From NCBI GenBank assembly GCA_025526935.1, contig JAHLKD010000023.1:434001-498000 (forward strand): a stretch of DNA of 64,000 nucleotides, given 5' to 3'. The notes below the pieces were generated by a model that did no database searches, was not told the DNA's origin, and saw only the letters and a list, made by a program, of their open reading frames with translations. This document shows positions 32,116 through 42,177 of this stretch, in pieces. This DNA comes from Cladochytrium replicatum. Lineage: Eukaryota > Chytridiomycota > Chytridiomycetes > Cladochytriales > Cladochytriaceae. Position 1 is the stretch's first letter. Each line of letters opens with the position of its first letter. Position numbers and translations under genes: made by a program.

Positions 32116-34551
32116 ATGGACGCCGCCTTTGTTAAACCAAAGCGTAAGGCAGCGTCCGACGCAAGCCAAAGACTAGTGGACAGTCATCCGCTTGACACAC
32201 GGAAGCGAAGTCTGCCAGCCCCCCAAATTTCAGAGGCGTCCAGCGAGGGGAACATCATGCAGGACAAACGCAGACGTGTATCAGGACACTGTGGCAACAA
32301 CAGCGCTCGAGAGCCGAGCTCCACATCTTCTTCCAATGACTCCAGCGAGTTGGGCCCGGCTTCTCAGCATGCACCACAGCTTCCTGCCGACGTTAGTTTT
32401 GCTGACTCTTCAGTGCGACAGGAGCCTGCAGCTGGATCAGTTCAACCATCAATGCTTTCATCAGACGCAGATGTTGATAGCATGTCGGACTGTAGAGGTA
32501 GTCGAGGCGGCATAGCGAAGGATTACTATAAGGTTGATAATGGTCTGAGAACATGTTTGGTTGCGAAATGCAAGTGGAGCCAGAAGGTCGATAAGACGGG
32601 ATCAACAAAAAACTTCCTCCGGCATCTGAAAAACCACCATGGAAGTATTGCCAGGTCGCTTGGACTGTTGGACATCGTCCCCAAGGGACAACAGACATTG
32701 AATTTCGGCTCGCAGGAGAAGGAGCAAAACTTTGTGTTCAATCCAGACGTAGCGTGGCGGTCGATTTTGGACTGGATTGCTGCAGACAATCAGGCTTTTA
32801 CTGTTGTGGAGAACGAGTTCTTTGTCAGCATGCTGAAGACTTTTCAGCCAAACTATACACCAAAGACGGCAAAAGCAGTGAAGCAAAAGGAGATGGATCT
32901 TTACGATAGGCAGAAGGAGCTCATTAAAGGTCTGATTGTTGGTTCGCCTTCAAAAGTATCAATAACAGCTGACTGTTGGACATCGAAGAACCAGATTTCT
33001 TTTCTTGGAATTACTGCCCACTTCATCACGAAAGAATGGGAGCCGCAGGACTTGCTGCTGCAGATGATTCCGATGGTTGGAAAGCATGAAGGCGTCGCCA
33101 TGGCTAGTCAGCTTGTCAAGTGTCTGGATGAATTTGGCATGCTATCGGGTGAACGCTTATTGTGCATTACAACCGACAACGGTTCAAACAACTTTACCAT
33201 GAGTGCTAAGCTGGAGACGCTCTTGGAAGATAGGGATATTGCGTGGTCTGCAGAAACTCAACACATGCGGTGTATGGCACACATTATCAATCTTGCAGCA
33301 AAGGATTTTATCGATACATTCGCGCCCGCAGGGGACACAGTCGCAAATGACGATAACTCCGGCGTTAATGTCATAAACCTTCTTCGACGGCTAGTCAGAG
33401 GAATCCGGTCTTCCCCAAAACGACGAAGCTCATTTATTGATTCGTGCCGATTTGTGAAACTGGTTCCTCTATTACCAATTATCGATGTGACAACTCGCTG
33501 GAATAGCACGTTCTATATGGTCAAACGAGCCTTACAGCTACGAGAGGCAATGGACAAAATATGCTGGATTGAAGATTCTTTGAAAGATTGGTCAATAAAT
33601 CCAAAGCAATGGGAGGTCCTACAGAAGATCCGGGATGGTTTGAGTGTTTTCGAGGTTATATCAAAGGCAATCGAAGGGTCTAGATATCCAACACTTCTGC
33701 TTGTTATTCCATTTTACAACGATCTTATCGATCAACTGGAGGACCTAGAGGATGCAGAATTAGATGAAACTTTCACCAAAGCATTTCGAAATGCACTAGA
33801 TAAGCTGAGAATATATTACTCAATCGCTAAGAGCCCGTGTTTAGCAGTTGCTACGGTACTCGATCCTCGTTTTAAGGATCAATATTATCGATTTTCAAAG
33901 GCTTGGGAGAAAGATGTAGGAAGGGATCAGGTCACCCTAGTGCGGAAAGTCTGGGAGGAATCGTATAAGTCACGGAAAATCAAGAACAGTGGTGCCGATG
34001 TTTTTGGAAACACGCCAGAACGTCGACACGATTCGAGCGGAGCTTCCGGTGATAGACAGAAAAAAACGGACGCTGAACGCTTGAGAGCCATTAGATCCGT
34101 TTTCATCTGGCAAGAAGAGATTCCTGAGGAAAAAGATGAGCTGGATCGCTATCTTGGCGATCAGGTACTCCGCGGTATTGATTCTGATGGGAAGCCAATC
34201 AATATTATGGACTGGTGGAAGACCGTTGGAAGTGTGAACTTTCCAGCCCTAAGCCAGATGGCAATGGACTATTTAGGAATACCAGCAACAAGCGCTCCAG
34301 TCGAACGAAAGTTTTCAGCCGGGGTTGATTTGGTACCTGCAACTCGCAACCGCCTTGCTCCAAGAACAATAAATGCGTTGATGTGCCGTCATGACTGGTT
34401 GCATCAATTGAGTGCGGAAGAACCGTTCAAAAATGATTCCCTAGATTCAAAAAGTGATGTTAGTGAGGATTTTGTAAAGGTGCATAATTTTGGCGAGGAT
34501 TTTGATGTGGTATTAGAGTTGGAAGCAACTGATGATAACCCACTCTTTTAA
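32116..34551 (+). CDS. hAT transposase (811 aa) of hAT-1, intact
   Basis: Cut-and-paste transposase. The N-terminal ~110 residues are basic then Ser-rich (possible nuclear localisation signal KPKRKA). A BED-type zinc finger follows at ~145-180 (TCLVAKCKW with HLKNHH as the Cys/His pairs). The RNase H-like core has SITADCWTS (~residue 285, first Asp), ITTDNGSNN (~353, second Asp) and the hAT CMAHIINLA motif (~386). A helical insertion domain precedes the C-terminal dimerisation block (DWWKTVGSVNFPALSQMAMD, TSAPVERKFSAG, ~700-760). Length is normal for fungal hATs and there are no stops. It is identical to the hAT-2 protein except at four residues. The ATG at 32,116 has context CAAAAATGG. Confidence 0.95.
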   Translation: MDAAFVKPKRKAASDASQRLVDSHPLDTRKRSLPAPQISEASSEGNIMQDKRRRVSGHCGNNSAREPSSTSSSNDSSELGPASQHAPQLPADVSFADSSVRQEPAAGSVQPSMLSSDADVDSMSDCRGSRGGIAKDYYKVDNGLRTCLVAKCKWSQKVDKTGSTKNFLRHLKNHHGSIARSLGLLDIVPKGQQTLNFGSQEKEQNFVFNPDVAWRSILDWIAADNQAFTVVENEFFVSMLKTFQPNYTPKTAKAVKQKEMDLYDRQKELIKGLIVGSPSKVSITADCWTSKNQISFLGITAHFITKEWEPQDLLLQMIPMVGKHEGVAMASQLVKCLDEFGMLSGERLLCITTDNGSNNFTMSAKLETLLEDRDIAWSAETQHMRCMAHIINLAAKDFIDTFAPAGDTVANDDNSGVNVINLLRRLVRGIRSSPKRRSSFIDSCRFVKLVPLLPIIDVTTRWNSTFYMVKRALQLREAMDKICWIEDSLKDWSINPKQWEVLQKIRDGLSVFEVISKAIEGSRYPTLLLVIPFYNDLIDQLEDLEDAELDETFTKAFRNALDKLRIYYSIAKSPCLAVATVLDPRFKDQYYRFSKAWEKDVGRDQVTLVRKVWEESYKSRKIKNSGADVFGNTPERRHDSSGASGDRQKKTDAERLRAIRSVFIWQEEIPEEKDELDRYLGDQVLRGIDSDGKPINIMDWWKTVGSVNFPALSQMAMDYLGIPATSAPVERKFSAGVDLVPATRNRLAPRTINALMCRHDWLHQLSAEEPFKNDSLDSKSDVSEDFVKVHNFGEDFDVVLELEATDDNPLF

Positions 34552-34593
34552 ATATAAATTGTTGTTTAGACTGTTCATCTGTTGAAGTACCGT

Positions 34594-35578
34594 CCAGGAG
34601 TTGAGAAAGCGACCGCCTGGACAGAATCCTATTACAAGTAGTATTTGTAGAGAGGTTGGTTGTACTTGATCGAGATCAGTGAAGTATCAGTGAAGTACCG
34701 TCAATGAGTTGAGAAAGTGTCCGGGTGGACAGAATCTTATTGCTAGTAACATTATTAGAGAGGTTAGCTGTACTTGATAGAGATCACTGAAGTACCGTCA
34801 ATGAGTTGAGAAAGTGTCCGGGTGGACAGAATCCTATTGCTAGTAACATTGATAGAGAGGTTAGTTGTATTGGGTAGAGATCACTGAAGTACCGTCAATG
34901 AGTTGAGAAAGTGTCCGGGTGGACAGAATCCTATTGCTAGTAGTATTTGTAGAGAGGTTAGCTGTACCTGATAGAGATTACTGAAGTACCGTCAATGAGT
35001 TGAGAAAGTGTCCGGGTGGACAGAATCGTATTGCTAGTAACATTGATAGAGAGGTTAGCTGTACTTGATAGAGATCACTCAAGTACCGTCAATGAGTTAA
35101 GAAAGTGTCCGGGTGGACAGAATCTTATTGCTAGTAACATTGATAGAGAGGTTAGTTGTATTGGGTAGAGATCACTGAAGTACCGTAAATGAGTTGAGAA
35201 AGTGTCCGGGTGGACAGAATCCTATTGCTAGTAGTATTTGTAGAGAGGTTAGCTGTACCTGATAGAGATTACTGAAGTACCGTCAATGAGTTGAGAAAGT
35301 GTCCGGGTGGACAGAATCGTATTGCTAGTAACATTGATAGAGAGGTTAGTTGTATTGGGTAGAGATCACTGAAGTACCGTCAATGAGTTGAGAAAGTGTC
35401 CGGGTGGACAGAATCGTATTGCTAGTAACATTGATAGAGAGGTTAGTTGTATTGGGTAGAGATCACTGAAGTACCGTAAATGAGTTGAGAAAGTGTCCGG
35501 GTGGACAGAATCTTATTGCTAGTAACATTGATAGAGAGGTTAGTTGTATTGGGTAGAGATCACTGAAGTACCGTCAAG
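34594..35578 (-). repeat. hAT-1 right array, ~10 copies of the ~97-bp unit, inverted relative to the left array
   Basis: The same unit as the left array but reverse complemented on the plus strand (TGTCCGGGTGGACA). The innermost copy is the most diverged (GACCGCCTGGACAG near 34,610). The array ends abruptly at ACCGTCAA joined to GGTCCTCAAAC, the deletion junction into ORF2. Confidence 0.9.
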
Positions 35579-35602
35579 GTCCTCAAACAGTCAGAACGAC
35601 TG

Positions 35603-36610
35603 TTGAACATGACAAAAGATCTTGAAGAGACTGCAATGAACGAGAGAAGGACCCGCATCGCAGCAGAAGTGCGAGAGAAGGCTCTCATTGATGAATTGGG
35701 CAGGGCGGGTGCATTGATTCAGCACGGCGAGCACGAAGAGCTAGCAAGATTCAGGGAGATCACCGCCGCAATGGAAAGGGAGAAGCAGGCAACTTCCCAG
35801 GAGATTTCACAATGGAAATCACGTGTGACCGCCCTGGAGGGAGAGCTTGCTGCTCTGAAACGACAGGCTGGTCATTCAGAAGCTGCAGCACCTGCGGCGC
35901 CAACATCAACAGGCGGCCTAATAAGCATATCGTCGGCTATCAAGGGGATTGGTAGAATTCCGAAGGTACATCGAACCAGTTCTCCAACGAGTTCCCTTGC
36001 ATTGCTTAGCCTGCAGCAGCATCGTCGTACGGCTATCCTTTTGGTGAAAGAGGTCATCCAGGGTATCTGCTTCCAGATGCATAAGATCAATGAGGTTATT
36101 TATGACCTTAAATTGCCGTCTCTTCCACCAGCAATCAAGTACGTCAATGTAAACTACGAAGTCCTCTCCCGAAATGAGTTTTTACGGCCCATATTTGTTG
36201 AATCAGACGACCGCTCAAGCCGAATATCAACTTCAAGTAGCAGTTCTCGGAGCAGCCTTACTCTTCTTAGGGTGCACATTTTGCTCGGAAACTGGATACG
36301 GCACAATAATTCGCTAAGTACGTCTGCCACTATCTATCGCATGTTCAGGGCATTAGTGGATGCATATCCTTCTGAGTGGCTAAGGTTCTGGACGGCATAC
36401 ATCGGGCATCTTTCGTCCATAACGCTCCCTGAGGTGGATTGGAAACCTTGGAAGACAGGTTTAGCCAAGGATTTCATGCTTTCAAATGACGACATTGATC
36501 GGTTCATCAGGACTGGGTTGGCGAAGGACGTAACCAGTGGTGGATGGGACTCTGACGATATGAACCAGATACAGAAGCTGATTTGGGCTGTTCCACCTAT
36601 CAACTTGTGA
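35603..36610 (+). pseudogene. hAT-1 second ORF, 5'-truncated (335 codons left of 560)
   Basis: It starts at an internal ATG equal to residue ~226 of the complete ORF2 in hAT-2 (58,959-60,641) and is otherwise near-identical to its end. It keeps most of the coiled coil and the C-terminal domain, but has lost the basic N-terminus and first globular part through a deletion joining the array to ORF2 at ~35,578. It could still be translated as a short form. Confidence 0.75.
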
Positions 36611-36739
36611 TTGCTCAGTGGAGTTTTGTTTCTTTTTACGATAGTGTTTCTAAAATACACACTGTCCACACAGACACAAAGTGTTCATGTAAATATCCGT
36701 GGTCTAACTCAAAATTCAATCAATCCTCTCCTGGGCAGC

Positions 36740-36910
36740 AAAAACCCGGCGGGTCAGGGTCGGGTACGGGTTTCAACCACTTCGGGTCCGGGTATTCCCT
36801 TTGTACCCGTCAGTGACCCGGCGGGTCCCCAGACAAACACGACCCGACCCAAAGGGTTTGGTGCGGGTCGCCACTGAAACCCGGACCCGACCCGGACCCG
36901 CCGAACCTTA
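36740..36910 (-). repeat. hAT-1 right G-run-rich segment and TIR
   Basis: Reading inward from the right end: TAAGGTTCGGCGGGT, then GGGTCCGGGTCGGGTCCGGG, four G3 runs with 2-3 nt loops. It mirrors the left terminus, so both ends expose the G-rich strand in the same 5'-to-3' sense. Confidence 0.85.
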
Positions 36911-36918
36911 AAAATAGT

Positions 36919-39338
36919 GACCAAGGTATCTAAATGAAACCTCGACAGGGAGGGCAGAGCCATGAAGCTTCAAGGGGGTGGGTAACCGTTGAGAAGATAA
37001 CAGTGGAATATGGTTTGGGCCAGGAGCAGAGTTGTTTGGGGAAGAACGAATAGCACAAACAAAGTCACTAACACTAACTGACACAGAATCATTCAGCGCA
37101 TGTAGACGAACGTGTTCTGCACTGGCAGAGGATTGTGCAAACTGGGTCTGATAAACGGAGGCAAAGTGATTGCGATAATGAGATAAAGAGGCAGGATCAG
37201 ACAATAAACCACTTGCAGCTGAGCGCCGTTGATGACACCTACGCGCGGTGGAAAGAACTTTGCTAACCTCGGTTAAAGAACTAGGAGAAGAACTAAACAT
37301 ATTGTCACCAGAAGCCTCTCAAGCTCGCTGAGAAGAGACCAAGTACAAAAAGCTTTGACACGCTCACGCAATAGCCGGTCACGCTCCAAGCGGCAATACT
37401 TAACTAAAACAGGATCAGGATCATCACAGGAAGAAACAGCTAAAAAGTGCTTATGAGCAAGTACGTAGCTCCGTCGCAAGGCCACTAAATGCAGCGGCAA
37501 CAATGGCAGGGCAGGGCAACGGCGAACTAAACTGGGGGGTCCAATGACACAAGCAGCACACAAAGTAACAAAGGACAAAATAATATCTAATGCAGAGTCA
37601 ATACATCCCTGTGCAACATCCACAGACGTTTGGGCAAAGGCGGGAGCTTCTAAAATTGGACTGAGCGCATCATTGACATCAGCAAGGGTGGGATCAAAAA
37701 CAAATGTCCCACATCCTCCACTGCTTTAAAGACAGCAGGTTCACACCACAGATGAGCAGCCTAGCGCTTGTGGGGGGGACCAGCAGAGGGAGCGCTGGCG
37801 TTGGGAGGAGCAAAAGAAGAAACAGCTGTACCCAGAAAATGGTCAGAAGCCCAAGGAATAAACTCGCCATCTGCTAGACGACTATGAACTATGTAAGAAA
37901 TAGGATCACATTGAAGCAGAGGATTGACAAACAACAAATCGATAATGGAGTCACCATTGCGAGAAGAAAATGTGGGGTTATGACAGGAAGGGTGCTTAAC
38001 TAGAGAGAAACTAGCGGCAGAAATAAATTGCTCAAACAAACAACCTACCCCTACGATTTGAAGAATGATCACCAGTAGCTAAAAAACGGGCATTGAAATC
38101 GCCCAACAAAAGAACAGGGCACGGAGACGACAGGACATGTTGAGGAAGCAAAGCAATAAACTCTTCAAGGAAGGGGTCCTGAGCAATACCACACGGAGGC
38201 AAATAATACCCTCCAACCAAAAGCCCACGAAATGTAAACCATAAAGAAGTGCCACCAGAACTAGAAAAATGAGATGGAAATCAGAAGCTCTACAAAGGCT
38301 GTGATTGATCAAGACTCCCACACCAGCCCGTCGTGTACCCGATGACCCAGGAGAAAAACGAGTGTCAAAAATCAAATCTGGGGAAGGCAGCGGGTCTAAA
38401 GGAAAAAGTTGTGTTTCAGTCAGGAGCAGAAAAACAATGTGATTTGCGCGCATAAAACGAAAGAGTGAATCAAGAACTCCAAAGCTCAAATTTCGACAAT
38501 TGAAGGTACCAACTCGAACACTAATCATTGACGAAGATGGGTTGAGCGAGGCTGATGCGCAATCCCGTGGGCACTGTCCAGCACAGTTTCCTGAGCATCC
38601 ATGGGGAGCTGACCACGGACATACAGGAAAATAGCAGGATCAGTAACTGAACTGAGGATATGTGTATATCTCTTGTGGACAACTTCCCTGACCGCAGCCT
38701 CCCGCTGCTCCAAAGGCAGAGTAGAGGCTCGGCGAAGAAAGTCAGGGTCTGATTCATCAGTGGAAGCTTCCTGGGTGGAGAAGTGCGCACAGAGAGCAAT
38801 TGCGGTTGAACGAATACAGATAAAGGAAGCAATGTTGTGACCAATAAAACTGATGTGGCGGATACCACGCACCACCTCATCGCCCAAGAGAGCCCTCAGC
38901 ATGGTCCGCACAAAGCCAAGCCACTGTCTCATGATGTCCTTGATGTACACAGTGGTCAAATCATCCACACGAGCCTGAAGATCAACAGGTGGGGAGACCA
39001 GCAGCGGAGAGGTCAGTGGATAGAATACAACAGGCCAAGGACCACAAAGGCTGACATTCAAAGTGGGGTCACGACCAGCAAGGGCAGTCCTGACAGCTTC
39101 TGCACGAGATTCAGCACTCAGTGTGGGGAGACTCTCAAGCACACAGGCACGGGCATTGGCAGCAGCAGCAGCATAAGTGCGTGGACCACGAGGTCCACGT
39201 GGGGCAGGTCGACTAGACGGGGGCGAGGGCCAGGGGCACCAGAGTTTCCAAGATCGTCCTGAATTGGAGGATTACCATGCAGTTGTTTAGAGGGAAGGCA
39301 CACAGGCATATACAGATAATTACAGCGGGAGCCAAAGC
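36919..39338 (-). mobile_element. LINE A, 5' part: ORF1, AP-endonuclease, start of RT; RT core deleted
   Basis: Minus-strand order from 39,338 leftward. ORF1 (39,142-38,525) has QWLGFVRTMLRALLGDEVV and HISFIGHNIASFICIR. The endonuclease/exonuclease/phosphatase-type domain (38,528-37,760) has VGTFNCRNL, LLTETQL, PVLLLGDFNARF and RNGDSIIDLLFVNP. The pre-RT linker and RT start follow (RSSPNNSAPGPNHIP, ~37,030). The frame then jumps straight to the post-palm motif SFRYLGHYF beside hAT-1, so fingers and palm, including the YADD-type site, are gone. Several frameshifts are present. This is a non-autonomous LINE with APE-type endonuclease. Confidence 0.75.
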
Positions 39339-39386
39339 TTTTTTTTTTTTTGAATGTTATAACATGTATTGACAATGCTTAATCAG
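39339..39386 (-). repeat. 48-bp duplicated SINE tail flanking LINE E (left copy)
   Basis: A T13 run plus 35 bases (GAATGTTATAACATG...TTAATCAG) is repeated exactly at 40,554-40,601. The two copies flank LINE E, so they read as a long target-site duplication made when LINE E entered the SINE tail. Confidence 0.7.
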
Positions 39387-40543
39387 TTTTTTTTTTTTTT
39401 TTTTTTTAACAATATTATTATTTATTTTGCACATACAATGCATAACAAAAAACAACACCCAAAGTGCCTTACAAGATGGTCATGGACCAGCACATAGGGA
39501 AGCGCGCGCAGCATAAGGAAAAGCAACAAAGCAAAACAGAGAATGTAAACTCAAACCTGTGGCTACCCGTCAGATACTGCTAAGGTGCCAAAAAAACAGG
39601 TGAGTAATAAATAATGAGAAAAGAAAACGTTAAAGATCCACAAATGCAGGGCCAAAGAGGGAGTCTGGAGGAGAAACTTCTAATGGCAGACCCATACAGT
39701 GAAGCCAAATCTTATGGAGACAACGAAAAACTAGATACCACGGTGCAAGATTCGCTGGGTTGACAATGCGAAGTGGACGAAGGCCATCAATTGCAACGTC
39801 AAGCGGAAGTTGTAAAACAGGAACAGGAACAGGAGGCAACAATAGGTCAAGACGCAAACATTCTGAAACATGAGATCTAGAGAGAGTTGCAGTGCGGCAG
39901 TGACAACACTGCTTGCGGGGGTGATAAAACAAACGTCCAAGGCGATACTGCAGAAGCCTCAAGATTGACGAAATAGGGAAGCATGGAGGAGCAATTGCTA
40001 GCGCATGAGGGTGTGCAGATGCAAGGGGAGCAAAGCTAGCAGCTATAGAACCATAGGCAGATGAGGCTACTTGGTGAAAGTGATTTGCGATAACATCAGA
40101 AGGTTTGGGAACTACAACATTTGCAGCCGGGAAGAGGAAGTGATTGTTGAAAGGGACAGGAGAACAACGAAAGTGCTTTCCCTGGTGAAGAAAGAATGAC
40201 AACATAGAGTGAACCATATCAGGGGCATCATCATCCAGCCAACGTTGAAACATCTGAAACTGCAGATATTGAAGCCGAAACTGAAGGTCAGGAAACTTAA
40301 AAAACAGTAAAACCCCAGCAATTGAAGTGGAAAATGAAAGGCGAAGAAATCGACACAAACATTGGTGAATAAAAGTCCGAACTGGTTTGCAAACAGCAAC
40401 AGAGGGAAGAATAAAATATAAACCAAATTCAAGCGTAGGTCGAATAAAAGACAAAAACAAATGACGAACCACAACCAGAGAATGAGAACCAAACATCCTT
40501 GAAAAAGAAAGCAAAGGAAAAGAAGCTGCGCGCGCTTTGTCAG
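39387..40543 (-). mobile_element. LINE E, 5'-truncated copy with poly(A)
   Basis: A minus-strand non-LTR copy. The ORF at 40,514-39,630 (294 aa) covers the post-RT region (RHLFLSFIRPTLEFG) and a CCHC-type knuckle (CCHCRTATLSRSHVSEC). The 3' UTR ends in a 21-nt poly(A) (T run 39,387-39,407). RT catalytic core and endonuclease are missing, typical of abortive reverse transcription. Confidence 0.8.
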
Positions 40544-40847
40544 TTTTTTTTTTTTTTTTTTTTTTTGAATGTTATAACATGTATTGACAATGCTTAATCA
40601 GTACATGTCACCCACGTGTACTTCAACAAAGATTTGGAATCTTCAGTACTTGGGGAGCCGTGCGAGCCGTAGAAAAGAGCGAAGGCAATGGCGAATCGAA
40701 GGAGGTGTGGCGCGGTACTTGCACGTGACACGATATTGCGAGAGATATATTTCGTAGGAAATTCGAATCCAGTCCCCTATAGGATTCGAACCGCGGAGTT
40801 TAGCTTCGAAAAGTCGCATTCGTACCCACTGAGCCACTATGAGGTCC
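40544..40847 (-). mobile_element. tRNA-derived SINE with a LINE A-like tail
   Basis: The minus-strand head starts GGACCTCATAGTGGCTCAG at 40,847. It has an A box TGGCTCAGTGG (40,826-40,836) and a B box GGTTCGAATCC (40,782-40,792), the RNA polymerase III promoter of a tRNA-like head. The tail (GGGGAGCCGTGCGAGCCGTAG through GAATGTTATAACATG-type end plus poly(A), T23 at 40,544-40,566) matches the 3' end of LINE A at 21,690-21,830. It presumably uses that LINE's machinery. Confidence 0.8.
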
Positions 40848-40990
40848 TTTTTTTTTTTTTTTTTTTTTTTTTTGAACAATATTATTTATTTATTTGCACA
40901 TACAATGCATAACAATAAACAACACCCAAAGTGCCTTACAAGATGGTCGTGGACCAGCACATAGGGAAGCGCGCAAGTGCGAGGGCAAAG
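40848..40990 (-). mobile_element. LINE G, short 3' end next to tRNA-Pro
   Basis: The T26 run at 40,848-40,873 (minus-strand poly(A)) is followed by the 3' UTR block shared with LINE E (TTGCACATACAATGCATAAC, TGGACCAGCACATAGGGAAG). Clear similarity ends near 40,972, about 38 bp before the tRNA 5' end; weaker similarity may run to ~41,000. Confidence 0.75.
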
Positions 40991-41009
40991 CGAAATAGAA
41001 CAGTACACT

Positions 41010-41081
41010 GGCTCGATGGTCTAGTGGTACGATTCTCGTTTTGGGTACGAGAGGTCCCGGGTTCAATCCCCGGTCGAGCCC
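41010..41081 (+). tRNA. tRNA-Pro (anticodon TGG)
   Basis: Full cloverleaf: acceptor GGCTCGA/TCGAGCC, D-arm GTCTAGTGG, anticodon stem CTCGT/ACGAG with loop TTTGGGT (anticodon TGG), T-arm CCGGG-TTCAATC-CCCGG, no intron. Very similar to the inverted tRNA-Pro(AGG) at 18,370-18,441. Confidence 0.95.
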
Positions 41082-41695
41082 AACTACGTACTACAATGTT
41101 ACTTGGGCTTCTTATCCTGCGACAAATTATTTTGTCGTCTGAATTGAGCCAGGGCTCTTCAGATATCACAGTTCTCATTTTGTTCATCAGCCACACAATG
41201 TTGCAAGGTTAATTTGGACTCTTTGTAGCCAGCCATATTCTGGTTTGACGATTACTGAAAATTTTGTGGCATGCTTTTTCATTATATCTCCTTTTCCATG
41301 AGTAAATTGAAGTGAATGGAGACTTAAGGAACTCTTTAGATGTGGTTGGTGGGAGATCAGGAACAGATGATTGTAACTTGAATAGAAATTGGATTCTAAA
41401 TACTATGGTTTAAGCTCTAGCCCGAGACGTATTGTGAAATTGAAGAAGTGAGCTGGAAAGCTTGATCAGCGACATAAGACATTGCCTTTGAGTTTCAGAC
41501 TGCCTTGGGATGGACTCTGCGAATTGATGCACTGCTTTGAGTACAAAATGGGCATCGTGAGGAAATTTGCAATGTTAGCTGATTATTTTATTTTTTTGGG
41601 GGGGGAATGTGGTGAGAAGTTTTATGTCGAAAGAACCAAACATGAGAAAAAGAAGTGCTGGTTCAGCTTGAACCATAAGAACGTACCTGTGCAGA
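41082..41695. other. Intergenic, no feature recognised
   Basis: AT-rich sequence between the tRNA and the non-autonomous LTR element. A G-run (GGGGGGGAA near 41,598) is the only notable motif. I see no convincing gene. Confidence 0.5.
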
Positions 41696-41700
41696 CGCAG

Positions 41701-42177
41701 TGTTAAAAACCAAGGGCTTCTCCTGGCAGCGGTAGGGCGTCTTTAGCTGTACTGTAGCTAGCACAACAGCTCCAGGTTCCGTCTCTTGGCCCAGTACCTG
41801 TTCTCCCAGGTGTGTATATGCCTAATACTCCGACAGGCTGTACACTACACCCAAGCTGGTCAGGCAACCAGGGAATGCTGTGGTCAAAGACATTGGTCAC
41901 ATCAACTCCTATATTCAAGTGAACAGTGCGTGTGGGCATACCTGTGGTCAAAGACATTGGTCACATCAACTCAAAGGACCAAGCCACACCACATTCCCCA
42001 CTAAATGCCAAGATCACTCCACACAGGACCTGCCAAACATGGATATAAATACATGAAATACAAGTCCATAAATAAGAATGAAGAGGGATTGACAAAAAAA
42101 CTCTCAGGTCAAAGAGAAAAAAGACAACCCAAAGGATAACCCATATAGCAAACAGTCTGATATGCTAGTTTTTAACA
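41701..42177 (-). repeat. 3' LTR of the non-autonomous element (477 bp)
   Basis: TGTTAAAAAC at one end and GTTTTTAACA at the other, a longer inverted terminus than usual. It contains an internal direct repeat (GTGGTCAAAGACATTGGTCA at ~41,880 and ~41,943). Followed inward by the PPT-like CTTCGAGGCGGCATC on the minus strand. Confidence 0.95.

Larger units (their letters stand above)
31000..36910 (+). mobile_element. hAT-1: 5.9-kb hAT transposon with subterminal arrays and truncated second ORF
   Basis: TIRs are TAAGGATCGGCGGGT (left) and, reverse complemented, TAAGGTTCGGCGGGT (right), inside a perfect 8-bp TSD. Order: TIR, G-run-rich segment, left repeat array, transposase, right array in opposite orientation, truncated second ORF, G-run-rich segment, TIR. 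It is inserted in LINE A, in the reverse direction to it. Relative to hAT-2 it lacks the outer part of the right array and the first ~225 codons of ORF2. Confidence 0.97.

Noticed and set aside
31634-32176. 180-codon ORF across the hAT-1 left array (repeated at 52,234 and in hAT-3)
   Set aside because: It is made of array units read through and runs into the transposase start in another frame; a repeat artefact.
40770-40847. A third tRNA gene
   Set aside because: A and B boxes are present, but the acceptor stem does not pair and the sequence continues into a SINE body with poly(A).
41482-41706. 74-codon ORF between the tRNA and the LTR element
   Set aside because: No domain, low coding character, and it ends inside the LTR.
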